Positions 12,501 through 42,791 of a stretch of DNA of 64,000 nt are shown one piece after another. The notes under the pieces were generated by a model that worked only from the letters and a program-made list of their open reading frames with translations, did not search any database and had not been told where the DNA came from. Within the stretch, counting starts at the first letter, position 1; every line of letters begins with the position of its first letter. Both the position numbers and the translations under genes were made by a program. This DNA comes from Bugula neritina (Eukaryota > Bryozoa > Gymnolaemata > Cheilostomatida > Bugulidae): positions 542,501-606,500 of the forward strand of contig OZ037769.1 in the NCBI GenBank assembly GCA_964035545.1, read 5' to 3'.

Positions 12501-15500
12501 CTAAAAGATGAAAAATCGCTCGAAATATAAAATTAGGATACATTATCTGAACTTTGCAATTTTTTCTCATCTGTTTATAAGTGAACATGTGAGCTGTAGA
12601 AAAAGAATGATTGACAATGATTTATCAATTCTATAACTATATATAATATAGGCTGAGCTTTTCTTGTTATGCCTACGATAGCGCTTATATTATGATTTAT
12701 AAGTTTCTTTTATAGATTTGATCGACTACATAGTTGTAGGTAAACTCTTTTCAATGTTTACAAAAACTGTCAACTTTAAAACAAAATTTAATTACAAAAT
12801 ATAAACACATTAAAACACATGTCAATGAAGAATAACATACTGAATAATCAAACAGCTGATATAATAAATATATGTAAACATTCACCAGTTCATCTGACAT
12901 TAGTTTATATAATAAATATAGAAGAAGGAATTTCTGTTATAGTCTAACCACTGAGCTACATAACTGCCTGGGCAGTATGACTGACAGCCCGTAGCTCTGC
13001 ACACTGCTGGTTTATATACCTAATATATATACAAGCAAACTTTCCGCATGTTGCAGGAATCCAGTTCAGTGAAAAAGCAGTTTGGTTTCACCATCTAATA
13101 CTATCATGCAAGTTGGCAGTAGTTCTATAGAAGATGATATACAGCTAGTCAAGTTTGTTAGTTTTTATGCCTGCATTCATCACTAACTGACAAAGTTATT
13201 GTACTATGTATGTTATATATGAGAATATATACATGCTGCTATAAGGAACTAAGTTAAACATGCTGCACTTTAATGACCAACTTCATTTTACCACCTTAAG
13301 TTGACCAAGCACAGCTAAGTCACTGTAAGCTATTCTTTAGTTTTAATTATTGTATTTTTGGTTAAATTTTACACACAAAGCCTCTAAAACTTTAAGAAAA
13401 TTTAAAAATACTAGCACAGCAAGTTAGCTAAAGAAACATGATTTGCCATTTTCCAATTTATTGATTAGACAACTTCTGATATTAAACAAATAATGGAGCA
13501 TTGCAAATTTCAACAGCTACAAGAACAGTGCATAGCAAATAAAAGGCAATGCAAATTTAACTTTGTGTCATGACTTATAGCTTACACGTGAACATTACTA
13601 TATAATAGCAAAGCTATAGTCAGCTCATGTTCTATGTAGAACCATCTCAATATTAAGTAAAACCTAAACCATAAATACCTTTGATCTATAGAGTCATAAT
13701 AGCTAATCTCTTCAAATTTCCATCCTCCTTGTCTCTCAGCTAGCTGCTTTGCCTAGCCATCACTACAGTTGAATGATTCACTGCTTATAAAAAGAGGACA
13801 GGAGACAATAATAATCATAATGTAGTAATAAACACTGAGCTAAAAGAATGCATCTGTTTCCCATCAGTCTGTCCCTTAATAACACTTTATTCTAACAGAA
13901 TACTTAACCTAGCAGATCATGTAGAGTTTTTCAACTGTCTGGTGTTTATCCTACGTGCAAACTGCATATACTCATCTAACTGTTGTTTAAACTCAAGTTT
14001 TTAAAGTTTTGACATCGTCTCACTCTAAATATGTATTATATAAACAACTTTCTATGTATGAATTAAACAGCTGGATCAAAATGATGTCAACAATTTATAT
14101 TGCGTGATAGGACATGTCTAGCTTTTTAATTGCATTATTTCTAAAAAAGTTTTCAAAGTATATATCAGTCAAAAACCAAACCTGATCTAAATTTAGATTA
14201 TTTAAAAAATTTTTTAAACGCTTTATATCTTTAAAATCCATTCATGAATTATTATTCATGAAGTAAAATCAGACTATAACATTATTTTGCATGTTTACAA
14301 TGTATAGATTAATGTGCAATCATCTTTGTGTTTAGAAAGGTTTATGAATGTCTGACAAAGTGATTAACCTGCTTAGCTAATCTTTTTGAGATAAATTAAA
14401 AATAAAAAGCACAAACAAGTATTTGCATTTATAGTTGGTAAAAAACCTACCTAACTGTTGTATGTCTCCCAATATGTTAGTTAAGCTAGCTGTATCAAGT
14501 TCATCATTTCAGCTATAAGTTGAACTTTAGCTGATAAACTAGGACTTAAACATAATGATAATAAATGAATGAGTTAGCAGACTTCAATTTATACTTCTTG
14601 ATTATTTGATGTCGATGACGAATTCCAAAGAAAAATTGTAAAAGGAACGTAGGTTAATGGCTTCAAGTTTAAATTTTATGAAAACACTTTTTATTGGCGA
14701 GAGATTTTTGTAAGAAAATGGGTAACTAAGTAAGGAATAAATCTCTGTATTAACAACCCACCAGCCTTGAAGACACATTTTTTCAACCAAGATAAACTGT
14801 TTACTGATAGCAACACAAAGGAGTTCACTGCGATTGAGTTATTTGGCTAAATCATGATAATACTATTCAATGTAAAGTTGTTTTTTATTTAAACTCTCTC
14901 CAGTTGAATATTTATATTAAATCACCAATTGATAAGCTTTTTAGAACATGCTGTTGGTGTGGAACATTCAGTTATTGTAAGTTTTCTTAGCTGTATATAT
15001 CAAACAGTTTTTTAACACAGCTACATGCTATATTGTTCAACTGCTTTGCATTGAAATGCACATGTGTTGCAACATTTATATTATTCTACTTCATTATAGA
15101 AAAGCAAAGTGTTTTATTTCAATGTGCATGGGCTACTTGTTGTAAAAACCAAAATATTTGCTAATAGTATTTTTAATATAATATATTATAATTTTTCCTA
15201 TCTAATTTTGATACTGCATGCATGGCTGGTTGTAATTGTAAAATGTGTATTTTGGATTTTTGTGCTATAAATTTAAATTAGCATAATTGCTTTTAGCCTG
15301 ACCACACAAAAGCTATGCAACAAGAGAATTTGTATCAAATAATTTCTGTAAATTCAATCGTGGCTATTATATCACATCAAGTAGTGCTCCGGTACAAATG
15401 TACCAAGAAATATGTATCTGAGGCTGCTATACTAATTTACTATATTATGAATTGATTTATTATTTGTATAACTTCCTATAAATGAAAAGTGTAATTAACA

Positions 15501-16028
15501 GTATAATATATTTATTTGATGAGAAAGAAATAAAACATAATCATGATAATGCTGATCAATTAATAAACTAATAGAGAAATCTTAAGTGCCTCATTGTTTT
15601 GAAAGAATAAAGAACCTTTATGCGCAAAAAGAACCTCCTTTCATTTATTCGCAAAAAAACATTATTTTATTGCAATAATAACATAAAGGGTTTCTAGTTT
15701 GACGAAGTTATGTTACTCTCTGCTTGGTCTATATTGAAGCTAATTACTTGTGCAGTACCCTGACTTTACACATACTTTACTTATTGCTCTCTATATAAGA
15801 TAAACTAACAGCTGAACATACTGTAGTATATACTGTAGAATAGTTAGCATTTCATCAATACAACTGCTTACAATAACATGTCTCACAAATTTTAAAACAG
15901 TTTATAAAATGGCCATAGGAGCTAGCAATTGAAGAAGTATAAAAATCTTCTAATTGTTTTGATAATTTAAGAGTAGATACCACCCATCGTAATTTATACC
16001 ACACGTTATTTAAAGAGAAGACTACTCT
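12501..16028. other. Region between gene B and gene C
   Basis: No supportable coding exon is visible. An acceptor at 12501-12502 (minus strand) directly before the start-codon exon of B implies a further 5' untranslated exon upstream, which I cannot place. A minus-strand stretch at about 12938-12985 contains gtagctcagtggttaga, like a tRNA A box, without a B box. Part of 13680-13905 is homologous to the upstream flank of gene C. The rest is AT-rich single-copy-looking sequence. Confidence 0.5.
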
Positions 16029-25011
<8,983 letters not shown>

Positions 25012-25020
25012 CTCTCTATT

Positions 25021-27517
25021 CTAGAAAAGTAAGCATTATTGTACAAACTAAATAAAAGATAAATAATGTAAACTTGGTAATTTCTCAACATCTTGTTTAA
25101 GTAAGCATGTGAAATAAAAATAGTTTGGTAGCAATTCATAAAATAATTATGTGGAAAGTTTTCATGTAGCAAGTTTTCTAAGAATTATAATGTTGCCATC
25201 ACTCAACGATTAAAATGTTTTGAGAAAATCTATAAATAGCAGGCTAGCACTTATATAAGCTGGAGAAACATAAGTTAGACTTTAACAAAATATATCAGAA
25301 AACTTCCTAAACAATGAAAATATAATAGACGGTTGTAACTTTTGGCTGCTATGCCAATCAAAGTTTCAAAATTGATAAGTTCAAAACAAGTTCAACTTTG
25401 CATCATGAATAGCTTGCGAGTTGTTATTATGAGAGCTGCAATTCAGTTTATGTTTAAGAACTATTGTTAAATCAAGTAAAACCAAAGTGTTCAATCTTCA
25501 TTTCCTATATACTGAGTTTGTGGAATTCCCTAATTATCACCCATTTCATTTCTCAGTTGTTTTACCTGAGCACTGCAGCTGTATGTTTCACTGTTGGTTA
25601 GATTAGAACTTTTCCATGCAGTAGTTTGTTCACTTGTAACAGTTCCATTGTTGTTGCCCATAGCAACTATGCATCAGACTGCTTTTAAAGAATTGTATAT
25701 GCTTTTAACATGTGTGAAACTACTAACATAATACAAACATTTAGAATTTACACTGTATAGTATTTCATTCTTGAAGAAATATAATTTTGTTATTGATTTT
25801 GATGATAATCTGATACTTTATTTAGTTACCTGAAGTTTTATATTATTAACTATCAATAAACTCTGCAGCTTTGATAATTTATTCTTATAATGAACTTTGT
25901 TTTGATAATAATATACATTACAGGTATTATATAGTTAGTAACTCTACCCACAACTCTTATCAACTCATCACATGATAGTGACTGCTCACATGAGTTTATA
26001 ACTGATCACATGATTATAACTAATCACATGATTTTGTAACTGGTCACATGATCTCAATTGATCATGTGACACTGAATAATATGTAGGTAATGAATCTATG
26101 TTGGATATAGCATGTTGTCAAAATCTAACTCTATAACAATAAATCATGACATGGCTTACAAACAACATGTGTGATAAATGTTTACACACTTGTTTGCCCT
26201 GCATCCGGAAACTTGTCTTGGAAAGTTCAGGTATATTATAGGGAAAATATATCTTCCCTATACTCACAGAAACATACTACTTCTACACAACATGAGTGAA
26301 GTATTCCCAATACTAGGGGACAACTCTCCACAATACAAATATAATTGTTTTTTGTACCTTTAAGTTAACATGAGATTTTCACATTAAAACTAAAGGCAGA
26401 TTTAGCTTAGCATCATTACAAGCCTATGCTTTATTGTTATTAGTTTCAGGATTCTAAAATAGTTCTAAATCTCCATGTAATTAAGTTTAAATAATAAAAA
26501 CCTATTACCTCTTGAGTATTTATAGTTTTCAAAATCCCATCTAGGCTTTTCCTTAGTTGTATTACCTAGGCATCACTGCAGCTGAATGATCTAGTGTTGA
26601 TTGGAAAGGGACTTTGTCATGCAGTGGTTTGTTTACTTGGTGCTACCTTAGAGACTGAATGGGGTGATGAAACCTCAGCAAACAAAACCTTATCTCTTTT
26701 TATCAGTCTGCCTCTTCATAACACTCTATTCTAATACGTTGGGATTTGAAAACCTGCCTGAACCCCATGAATTTTGAGAGAGTATAAAGTCTAACCCTCA
26801 CAATGTGGACATGTGAGTTGACTTACTAGTTACTGACCCCTTTGGGTCTTCACTTTCACCAGCTCTACTATGGTGACTCATTAGTCTCATTCTATTACCT
26901 CTTTTTGAGTGCTAGTCTTTATTGTCTATGACACTCTTACGCAGTTAAACTGTTTGATGAAATAAATAAAATATAGATTATTTAATCTAGTAAAATTTAT
27001 GCAATGCTGTGCATAGCTTTCAGCTGCCTATCTTTACCCTGTGTGTAAACAGTGATATGCAGGCTATCCAAAAGTAGTTGATGTCACATTTTCCAGGTTT
27101 TTGTCATGCTTTATATAAACCACTTTGTCATAACAATTGAAACTGTTTGAATGGTAAACAATTTAATGACAAGATGCAAATTATAGTGTTTGCTTTAAAA
27201 GAATTTCTTCCCAAGTCCTATCACGTTGAGGCATAAGCCGACTTTAGCTTTTTGATAAATGGCTTACAAAACATAATCCTATGATTATATGGAGATAAAT
27301 ATTCATACTAATACTATTATCTGTCTCAGGAGTAGATACATTAAATGGTGCATAGTTTTCAGTGCTTGGGCCTTTAATTAATAAATTTTGTTTGTTTTTG
27401 TATACATATTAGACATTAGCTGTAATAATTGTGTAAAAATCATTTCTTAGCAAATTGCAAACAAAATGGAATCACTCATCATTACTCAAACAAAGGCAGA
27501 GAGTTATATGTATTATA
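25021..27517. other. Region between gene C and gene D
   Basis: No coding exon is seen. The first 1.7 kb is the upstream flank of gene C; an acceptor at 25021-25022 (minus strand) implies an upstream untranslated exon. At about 25965-26075 short units with cacatgat are repeated about five times (tcacatgattataactaa and variants). Two stretches at about 25560-25650 and 26560-26660 resemble each other (ctgcagctg... and ...catgcagtggtttgtt), perhaps an internal duplication of the upstream region. Confidence 0.5.
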
Positions 27518-30456
27518 TTATACAGCAGCTACAAGTCCTGCTCCATCCCCTTCCAACATCTTAGTGTAAGCTATAGAGAGAGTCTCATAAAATGCAGCTT
27601 CACTCTGTGCAAACTCTTCAACCTAAAACATGCAACACATGAACTAATATTAGGAGATGTGACAAGCTGTGTCAAACAGAGCAAAGTGACAGCTGTATGA
27701 CACATGTCACATATAGTGACAGTTAAAATAAGGTGACAGCTGTATGACACATGTCACATCTAGTGACAGTTAAAATAAGGTGACAGCTGTATGGCACACA
27801 TGCAGTGACAGTTTGAACAAGGTGTAAGGTGTATGACACATGTCACATGTAATCTCAGTAGGAGCAATTGGTGACAGCTGGATGACACATGTCACATGCA
27901 CTCTCAGTATGAGCAATTGGTGACAGCTGTATGACACATGTAGTGACAGTTAGAGCAAAGTGACAGCTGCATGTATGACACTACGCAGTGACAATGAGCA
28001 GCAGTTGACAGCTGCATGTATGACAGACAGTAGCAGTTGGGGCTAGGAAGGTGAAAGATGCATGACACAAAGTGACATTTGAAGCAAGGTGACAGCTGTA
28101 TGACACTACACAGTGACAGTTGGGGAAGGTGGAAGCTGTGTGATACACATGACACACAGTGACAGTTGGACTAGGAAAATGACAGTTGAAACAAATGGCA
28201 GCTGCATATATAGTAACCAGGTCACACAGTGTACATTATAGTATTATTTATAGTAGCTATATAATAGCTACTGTTGCAATGTTTTACTTACATAAACAGC
28301 TGTACTGGCAAAGGGGCAGTCATCAAACTCACAGTCAGGTTCGTCAAACTGTCCAGTGACATTGAAACTCTTGTAAATAGCCATATCTGCGTGTAGCATC
28401 ATGGAGAAGTGTTTACCTCTTATCTTGGACCATTGACTTGACCTACAAGGTGTTTTATAGTATTCTTTACTTGTTCTTTCCAGTAAAATTACATTCATGG
28501 CTGTAATACCTCCCCCAAACATTACAAAATTAATACAATTATTCGTTTCCCTAACCATCTGAACTTTAATCAATGATTTGCTGAATTTGAAGCATTCAGC
28601 TTTTAAAGAAAATAAATTTTAGGCTTTGTAGCTTCTCAACAAAACTTGTTTTATTGTACAAAATCAAAGCAACGATTTGCTGATGATAAAGTCCCATCTA
28701 TTTAAGCTTTTTTTTTCTAAAACTGATTCTTGTAATTAAAGTGGAGTTATATAATAAAACATGACTCACACTAGAAACTTTGCCATAGGTGTAACCATCT
28801 TCTGTATGAACCAGCCTGTGCCCACCATGTTTACAAAGTAATGATTGTCTAACCCAAGAGGAGTTGAGTCCCACTGTCCTTGATATCCTGAGATGTTTCT
28901 GTTACATCGGCCCAAGGTATGGAGACCTGCAAGTATATTTAATAGTAGCACACAGCTATACTTTCTCATCCTGCATCTAACTTTGTAAAGATAACTTCTT
29001 TACCATAGTTGGGTCAAACTCACAATGAGCAGTTCTATGTAGTTTATTTCAGAGGCCTTTAATATAAAACTAAAAAAATATTATCAAATTTATTTCTATA
29101 CAAAGAGTTCTAAAGAGAAACGACTGCTAGTAGTTTGGTGTAAGAGATATACTCATACCTAGCAGAGCCACAGCCTCTTTATCAGTTACATTGAAGTTGT
29201 CTTGTAGAAACAGCAGAGGACTGGTATCTATAGGGGACGGGTTGCTCTTAGCTGGGGGGTGTGCCAGATCACAGTCATTACGTCCCACTTTGAAGGGTAT
29301 GTAGATAGAACCTCCAGCTAACGTGGCAGAATACTCTAGAGCAGCTGTCGACATGAGTACGTGCACATCTGCTCTGGAAAGTTGGGGGCAGTAGGTGAGT
29401 CTGAACTCATCTGCCAGCATAACCACTGGGCCAAAGTCTACAATCAATATCACATTCTAATTTATTAATTGTATGAATCATTTTTAAATCAAAACTAGAT
29501 TTAACAAAGCAACAAAAACCTGTTTCAACTTTTTTATTACTTTTTCGCAAATAATGAACTTTTTTTCAAATTAAGCCGTTATGATTAATGTTGTGGTAAA
29601 CGCACTAATATAAATTAATATAAACAAACTAGTATATAAAGAATGCAACAAAATGGACTCACTAAGACTGCTTCCTGCTACACACCCATCACAGACTCCT
29701 CCTATGCACTCGTGGAAAGAAAGCTGAACCATGATAGGGAGGAGGTACTCCTATGGCAACAGAAAGTGTAAATTCTATTTAGCAACTTAAACATCTCTTT
29801 AAAATATCCTTCTTAGAAACCATACCATACAATGAACTGCTAATTATCTTACTATGAAAACTAAAGCTGATCACCAATACAAAAATAGCAATATATAGCA
29901 GTGATATAATATTGCTGTGAAATCAGTGCAATATAATGTTTTACAAGCTAATCAACTACACAAGTTGAACAAATATTATCAACTCAAGCATAACTATAAT
30001 CACCCCAATCAAGTATTTTACACCCAAAATGTTTCTCTCTTCGACTATAAAATATTTGATGAATTTGAACAGCCATGCAATATCCCACATTTTAATAAAC
30101 AAAATTTCAATTTTTTTTTAATAAAAACTTATAGCTGGCAGTTTGTATAGTTTTATAAAGACTATTTATAAAAATCACTTATTTTTCTGTTCATTTAGAA
30201 ACAATAAATATTAATTAAAAATTGTTTTCTGATTTACTCATACTTCTCAAAACTCGTACAAAGTCCACCTGTAGGCCTATACTATATAGTATAGTATAAA
30301 AGTCCAACACTAAAGACATACATTTTCCAGCACCAGTCTGGTCATGTTGGCTTTTAGTTCCACATAATCTGTGACGTTTGCTGACTGTGCCACCCCTCTT
30401 GTCGACAGCATCAGAAGTAAGATGCCCGTCAGCATGCTGGCTTGTGATAAGGACAT
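27518..30456 (-). CDS. Secreted plant-type (class I/II-like) haem peroxidase (gene D)
   Basis: Exons: 30322-30456, 29663-29750, 29159-29437, 28770-28926, 28292-28442 and 27518-27622; 915 nt, 304 aa, all phases consistent. Residues 1-24 look like a signal peptide (MLTGILLLMLS core, cleavage near VAQSA). The distal haem side is QLSFHECIGGVCDGC (His about 58); the mid-domain has PFKVGRNDCD and VTDKEAVALL; the proximal side is GLHTLGRCNRN (His about 170) followed by GYQGQWDSTPLGLDN, then MLHADMAIYK. This is the plant/fungal peroxidase fold, not the animal peroxidase-cyclooxygenase family. The usual distal Arg of R-L-x-F-H-D is Gln here (about residue 54) and the Asp is Glu. A donor at 31077-31082 and an acceptor at 30462-30463 suggest an untranslated first exon near 31083-31135. 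It presumably acts outside the cell; its substrate is unknown. Confidence 0.9.
27660..28175. repeat. Degenerate minisatellite in the last intron of gene D
   Basis: About a dozen diverged units of roughly 40-47 bp, each with gtgacagctgtatgacac and often acatgtcacat and agtgacagtt. The order is head to tail with variable spacers. The units contain cagctg and acatgt palindromes. Confidence 0.85.
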
Positions 30457-30461
30457 GCTTC

Positions 30462-32560
30462 CTACAAAACATTTTTTTTCAATAAATTCATGAACTAAAG
30501 TTGATTTTGTGATTAAACTTTTGTGCTTTTAGATTTGTTAGAGTAAGACTATCAACATCATTTTCAAGTTTGTTTATTTGCTACTCACAAATGGTATTTT
30601 GTTGCTGATTGTTTGTATAAAAAAATTATTGTCATTTACTTGCAATAAGATAAAATATTTAATTCATAAATATGAAATATTTTTAAAAATCAGTAATGAG
30701 TAACTGCCAAGCATATATTGAAACTGGACTTTGTAATTTTACATATGTTTACAATTTAAATTAAAGCAAAATAATTTCTAAATTTAGAAAAAGCTTATAA
30801 ATTTTTTTGCCACAAGCTTAACTAACTAATTTTGAGATGACAAAAATAGAAGCAACAAAGACAAGTATTTTCATTCTGTAAGTAAAACCTCACCTGAATT
30901 TTGTGTCTTGAAACTTATTACCTCTCACCTCTACCTAAGTTGATATTCAGCAGGTGAAATACAATTTAACTGTAGTCTACACTCACACAGGTAAAAATGC
31001 TGGTAAAACCATAAATATAACTCACCTGTATATAACAGACGTGCTCATGTGTGATAGAACTAAATACCAGCATAATACTTACAGCAGTGATTAACAGTAG
31101 CTTCTCTAACAACAGCTGCTCTGATTCCTACTTGCTATTTGTATTCTTATGGAACCTGATTTTAACTTCCTAATCAGGCAAAAGTTGTAGAAATAATGAA
31201 CTTCATTGTAAACTTTTGGTATGCTGCAATAGCCCACTCAGTAGAAACTTATATAACAACACTGAAGCCTCTTTTAGAGTTGGATGGAATATAGGCATAG
31301 AGTTGTTTTTGTTTACAACAAGTTTACTGTTATTTTATACTCTGCAACTTACCAAAAGTGTGCCTGGGACTGGAGATACAAAAGAAAGATTTTGCATACA
31401 TAAACACTTATCATTTAATATACCTATAGGTCATTATTATAAAAATCATATCATGTAAAGTGTGTTATAAACAATATTTTATATATACACAGTATGTTCT
31501 TCTACATAATATATATAGTAAACACAGTATTTTACATATTATACTATTATATACATGCAGTTTTTTACACAGCCCAGGTTACACTGTAGTACATTGTTAT
31601 ACACATCGTTCTATAATGCCTTCTTCCATACACTAAGATATATACTTCTCATCTTATATACTTATATTGCTTCATCAACTTGTTTAAATAAAGTGGACAA
31701 GGACTAACTGACTAAACATTATATAAAGCTATGCATGGATATTGTTAAAGGAGTGAGGCAGACATATTTGATTTCCGTTGTAGGATAGAATATAACACAA
31801 AGCATTCTCCACATGGGAAGTACCAGTATTATTCTGTACTAACCCTTAAAATATGCTTAATAAGGCTACTCTGCTGCATACAGTATATACTCAGCACTAT
31901 TTATGAGGGTAAAGATGTATGAAAAGTGCACCACTTAGATATACATAGATGAGTCAAAACAAGGTGAATATTTGGCACAATGATGTTCAGTAATTTCCTG
32001 ATATTGACATAAATTGTGTATGTGACTGTAAGTTGTCTCCTCATTGCAGAGTCCCGCTAAGCACTTTTATAATAAATATCACATGTCTGATTTACACACA
32101 CACACACGCACGCACACACACACGCACACACACGCACACACACGCACACACACACTGTTTCAGCTAGCTGACGCCACCAAAACACAATATTATGCATAAT
32201 TTCCTTAGTAGTGGCAGTAATTCTAAAAATTGATTTATTATTTTAAAACCCATTAGCGATTATTATAAAGTCATCACCTAGCACATTTTTTTATTAAATG
32301 GTACTCAGTGAATTTTACAAAAACATGAAATTGCAAAATAAAATGTTTTGCCACTGCAGTGAGTTAATTTTTGACATTTTCAAAATTTATTTCTAAATTG
32401 ACTTCATATCTATAAAATATTAATTTAACCATTATTATTTTGCATATCTTAAAGTTCTATAATACTCAGGACTCATGAGTTTTAGTTATAAATTTGTAGT
32501 TTTTAAATCATATGGCATAGATTATGAGTTATACAATCATTTGGTCACATTAATTAGGTC
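30462..32560. other. Region between gene D and gene E
   Basis: Contains the probable untranslated first exon of D near 31083-31135, a short CA repeat at 32094-32155 and otherwise AT-rich sequence with no exon I can support. Confidence 0.5.
32094..32155. repeat. (CA)n microsatellite
   Basis: About 60 bp of cacacg/cacaca repeats. Confidence 0.9.
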
Positions 32561-32574
32561 ATATTTATAAAATC

Positions 32575-32788
32575 AAATTTATTAGGGCACAGTCATTAGG
32601 TCAAAGTTATTAGGTCAAAGTTACTAGGTCAAAGTTATTAGGTCGCAGTTATTAGGGCACAGTTATAATTAGGTCACAGTTATTAGGTCGCAGTTATTAG
32701 GGCACAGTTATTAGGTCAAAGTTATTAGGTCGCAGTTATTAGGGCACAGTTATTAGGTCACAGTTATTAGGTCACAGTTATTAGGTAA
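32575..32788. repeat. 13-bp tandem array with AGGTCA-like cores downstream of gene E
   Basis: About 15 units of the form agttattaggtca, with core variants aggtca, aggtcg and agggca. It ends about 20 bp beyond the stop codon of gene E, so it lies in the presumed 3' untranslated region. Confidence 0.92.
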
Positions 32789-32808
32789 TACTTCATGGCT
32801 CAATATTC

Positions 32809-40105
<7,297 letters not shown>

Positions 40106-40133
40106 GGAGACCAGCTCTGGAAAAGAGGCTAAC

Positions 40134-40455
40134 AACATGATAATAGTATGTGACTATATGATAATAGTATGTGAATATATGATAGTAGTATGTGACTATA
40201 TGATAATAGTATGTGACTATATGATAATAGTATGTGACTATATGATAATAGTATGTGACTATAAGATAATAGTATGTGACTATATGATAATAGTATGTGA
40301 CTATATGATAATAGTATGTGACTATATGATAATAGTATGTGACTATATGGTAGTAGTATGTGACTATATGATAATACTATGTGACTATATGATAATAGTA
40401 TGTGACTATATGATAATAGTATGTGACTATATGATAATAGTATGTGACTATATAC
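40134..40455. repeat. 21-bp minisatellite upstream of gene E start codon
   Basis: About 15 copies of tgataatagtatgtgactata with few substitutions. It lies in the presumed first intron: an acceptor at 40117-40118 precedes the start-codon exon, and a donor near 40602-40607 follows a possible untranslated exon. Because 21 is divisible by 3 it stays open in one frame, but I do not regard it as coding. Confidence 0.93.
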
Positions 40456-40659
40456 CCAAACTATCAGCTGAAACAGACTTGAATATAATTATACGTGTCA
40501 TAAATTATACATATGCTTTATAGCCCCTACTTGCTTGAGCTTGCAACTGTTGGAGAGGGGAGGAGTGCTATAGTCCAATATATTGGTAAATATTTTCCCC
40601 TTACCTTGTTTTGCCAGCAACTCTTCAATAGTAAGTAGATGTATGAAAGTCCTATTGAT

Positions 40660-42791
40660 ATCGAAAGCTTTTTCTAACAGCTAACTGCATTGTGTATAAA
40701 CAAAGATTTCTATTTCTCTCTTTCTTCTCACACATGTTATATTAAAACTGTATGCTCAACAATAGCCTCGAATTTTCTTACAAAATCATTGAATTGATGG
40801 CATTTCACCATGGAGTGGCTATTCATAAACCTAATATTTTTAATATAGCACAGTATTTTTTCATATTTTACTGGTGCAATTTATGACATTTTAACTAATA
40901 TTATATAGTGTTATCTTTGTTATTAAAACTTGTTAATTTTAGGCTTTCTCTCCTTTTAGTTTGTAAATGTAAGAATTACTAAAGCTTAAATTAACTTTCA
41001 CCAAATGTAATATAATTGCTTCATTATTTCAATTGCATATAATATATTACATCATATGGTGTAGTACTACTACAAAGATGTATATTACAACAATATGATG
41101 CTGCGTTGACTGTCTTTATACATAATATGTTTTATGTTTTACAATATTCACCTTTAGAATTATCTAAGATTAGTTAGCCTATGGTATATTGATACATTAA
41201 TAAAACTATCACTGGTTAATGAACGAAGCATTTTAATTGCATCTGCATCTGCAATATTTTATTTATTTTATGGCAAGTCTTTCGATATAAAATATGTCAT
41301 TAGTATGTTGTGTTACAATGTTAGAAATTATAGAGTTATAAAATATTGTTTTTTGTAAAAACAAATACATAAAAACAATCATAATTATTCATTGATGTTA
41401 GCAAAGAGTCTATAAAACAGTCAATAGAGATAAGCATATCACAGCGCATCAAACTGCTTTTTTTAAATTTTAAGGGTAGAATGAAGTTACAATAAAATTA
41501 TAGTTATATAATCATATGGTTTAGTAAGTGTATGATTAGAACAGGCAATTTTTTTCCAAAATAATAGGTTAGGTCAAGAATTACTAAAGTTATTCAGTAG
41601 CAACTTGCTAACTTTGATTCGTGCGTAAAATATATATAATTCCAATAGATTCCTGCATAATAACTTTTAGTGTAACCAATCAGAGTTCAGTATGAAATGA
41701 CTCGGTATAGCTTGAATTATTAACTAGTATTTAACCAGTTGTAATGTGGGTAGTTGTGACAAATAGTGGTGTTGGTTGCTGACATCCATGTTTAATGAGC
41801 TCTTTAGGCAGCGCAGTCAACTTTCAGCACTAACTTAAATGGCAGTCAATATTTGAAGGTCCTAACACTTATATCTCACACAATGCGTCAAAAGAAAAAT
41901 CTTTTTTGAAAAAGATTGCAAGTTATTCTCCAGTATGAGCTTAGATTTTAGCAGCATGATTTTATAATTAGAAGAAATAGACTTCTGCACGTTTAGCTTT
42001 TGATTAGCAAAGTACTATGCAATAGTTAAATAATCTTATTCAATTGTAGGGTCGGTTGTAAAACCAGTTCGACATATTGTAATGAAATAGTGCTAAATAC
42101 TGCTGTTGTATATCTTTGAAGTAGATGTGATGTGCATATGACATACTAATCTTTATAAAGTATAAGTACAAGTTTAGAGTGATGCATTATTAAGTTAGTA
42201 GCTAGTATTAGCTAGTTAGTAGTATAATGTATATGTTAAGTAGCTAGTATATAACATATTTATAGTATATGTTAAGTAGCTAGCACATATGTAGTATGTT
42301 AGGTCACAGGCTACAAGTAAAATAAAATAATGTATACTATTTTTGTAAAAATAAAATATAATATCTGCTGACAAAGCTTTTTTATAGGCAATTACTTGCA
42401 GAAGGTTGTCATGCATGCTAGCTGTTTTGTTAATAGTTAAATACATTTGCTGCCTAGCAATTACTCTACAGAAAAGAATTGGGAGGGGTTTATGTAACAT
42501 TTGTATCCTAAAGATATGTGCATTAGAAGAATAAAAGGCCAAGACGCTAAAAGTCAAAGTTTCATCAAAATCGCATATTTTAGCAGAATTGATCAGTATT
42601 AAGTGGCACCTTGATAGGTATTCCGTGTCTAAATATAGCAGCTTCAAGCCTCGTAGAACTTAATCTTGTAACAGTTACAGCATGCATGCATAAAGCATTA
42701 TATTAGCTTAAATCAATCTGTCCCAAGTTTGCTAGAAAGAGTGATAAGAGTGGTGACATTTCTCTACTATACTAGAACTCTGTTCCTCCAT
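40660..42791. other. Region between gene E and gene F
   Basis: AT-rich sequence with no exon that I can support. The last few hundred bases are probably the 3' untranslated region of F. The minus-strand frame at 42216-42647 has no homologous counterpart downstream of G or H and I leave it uncalled. Confidence 0.5.

Noticed and set aside
12938-13016. Possible tRNA gene on the minus strand
   Set aside because: Only an A-box-like stretch (gtagctcagtggttaga) is present; I find no B box or cloverleaf.
14602-14790. 62-aa minus-strand frame MVEKMCLQGWW...
   Set aside because: No flanking splice sites that join it to a gene, no domain, and it is outside the duplicated blocks.
27904-28155. 83-aa minus-strand frame rich in Cys, His and Ser
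   Set aside because: It is the translated minisatellite in the last intron of gene D.
32094-32155. Short CA repeat considered as Z-DNA regulatory site
   Set aside because: The genome carries many such repeats and nothing nearby links this one to a promoter.
42216-42647. 143-aa minus-strand frame downstream of gene F
   Set aside because: Low-complexity Tyr/Leu-rich end, no domain, no equivalent behind G or H, and it lies in the probable 3' untranslated region.
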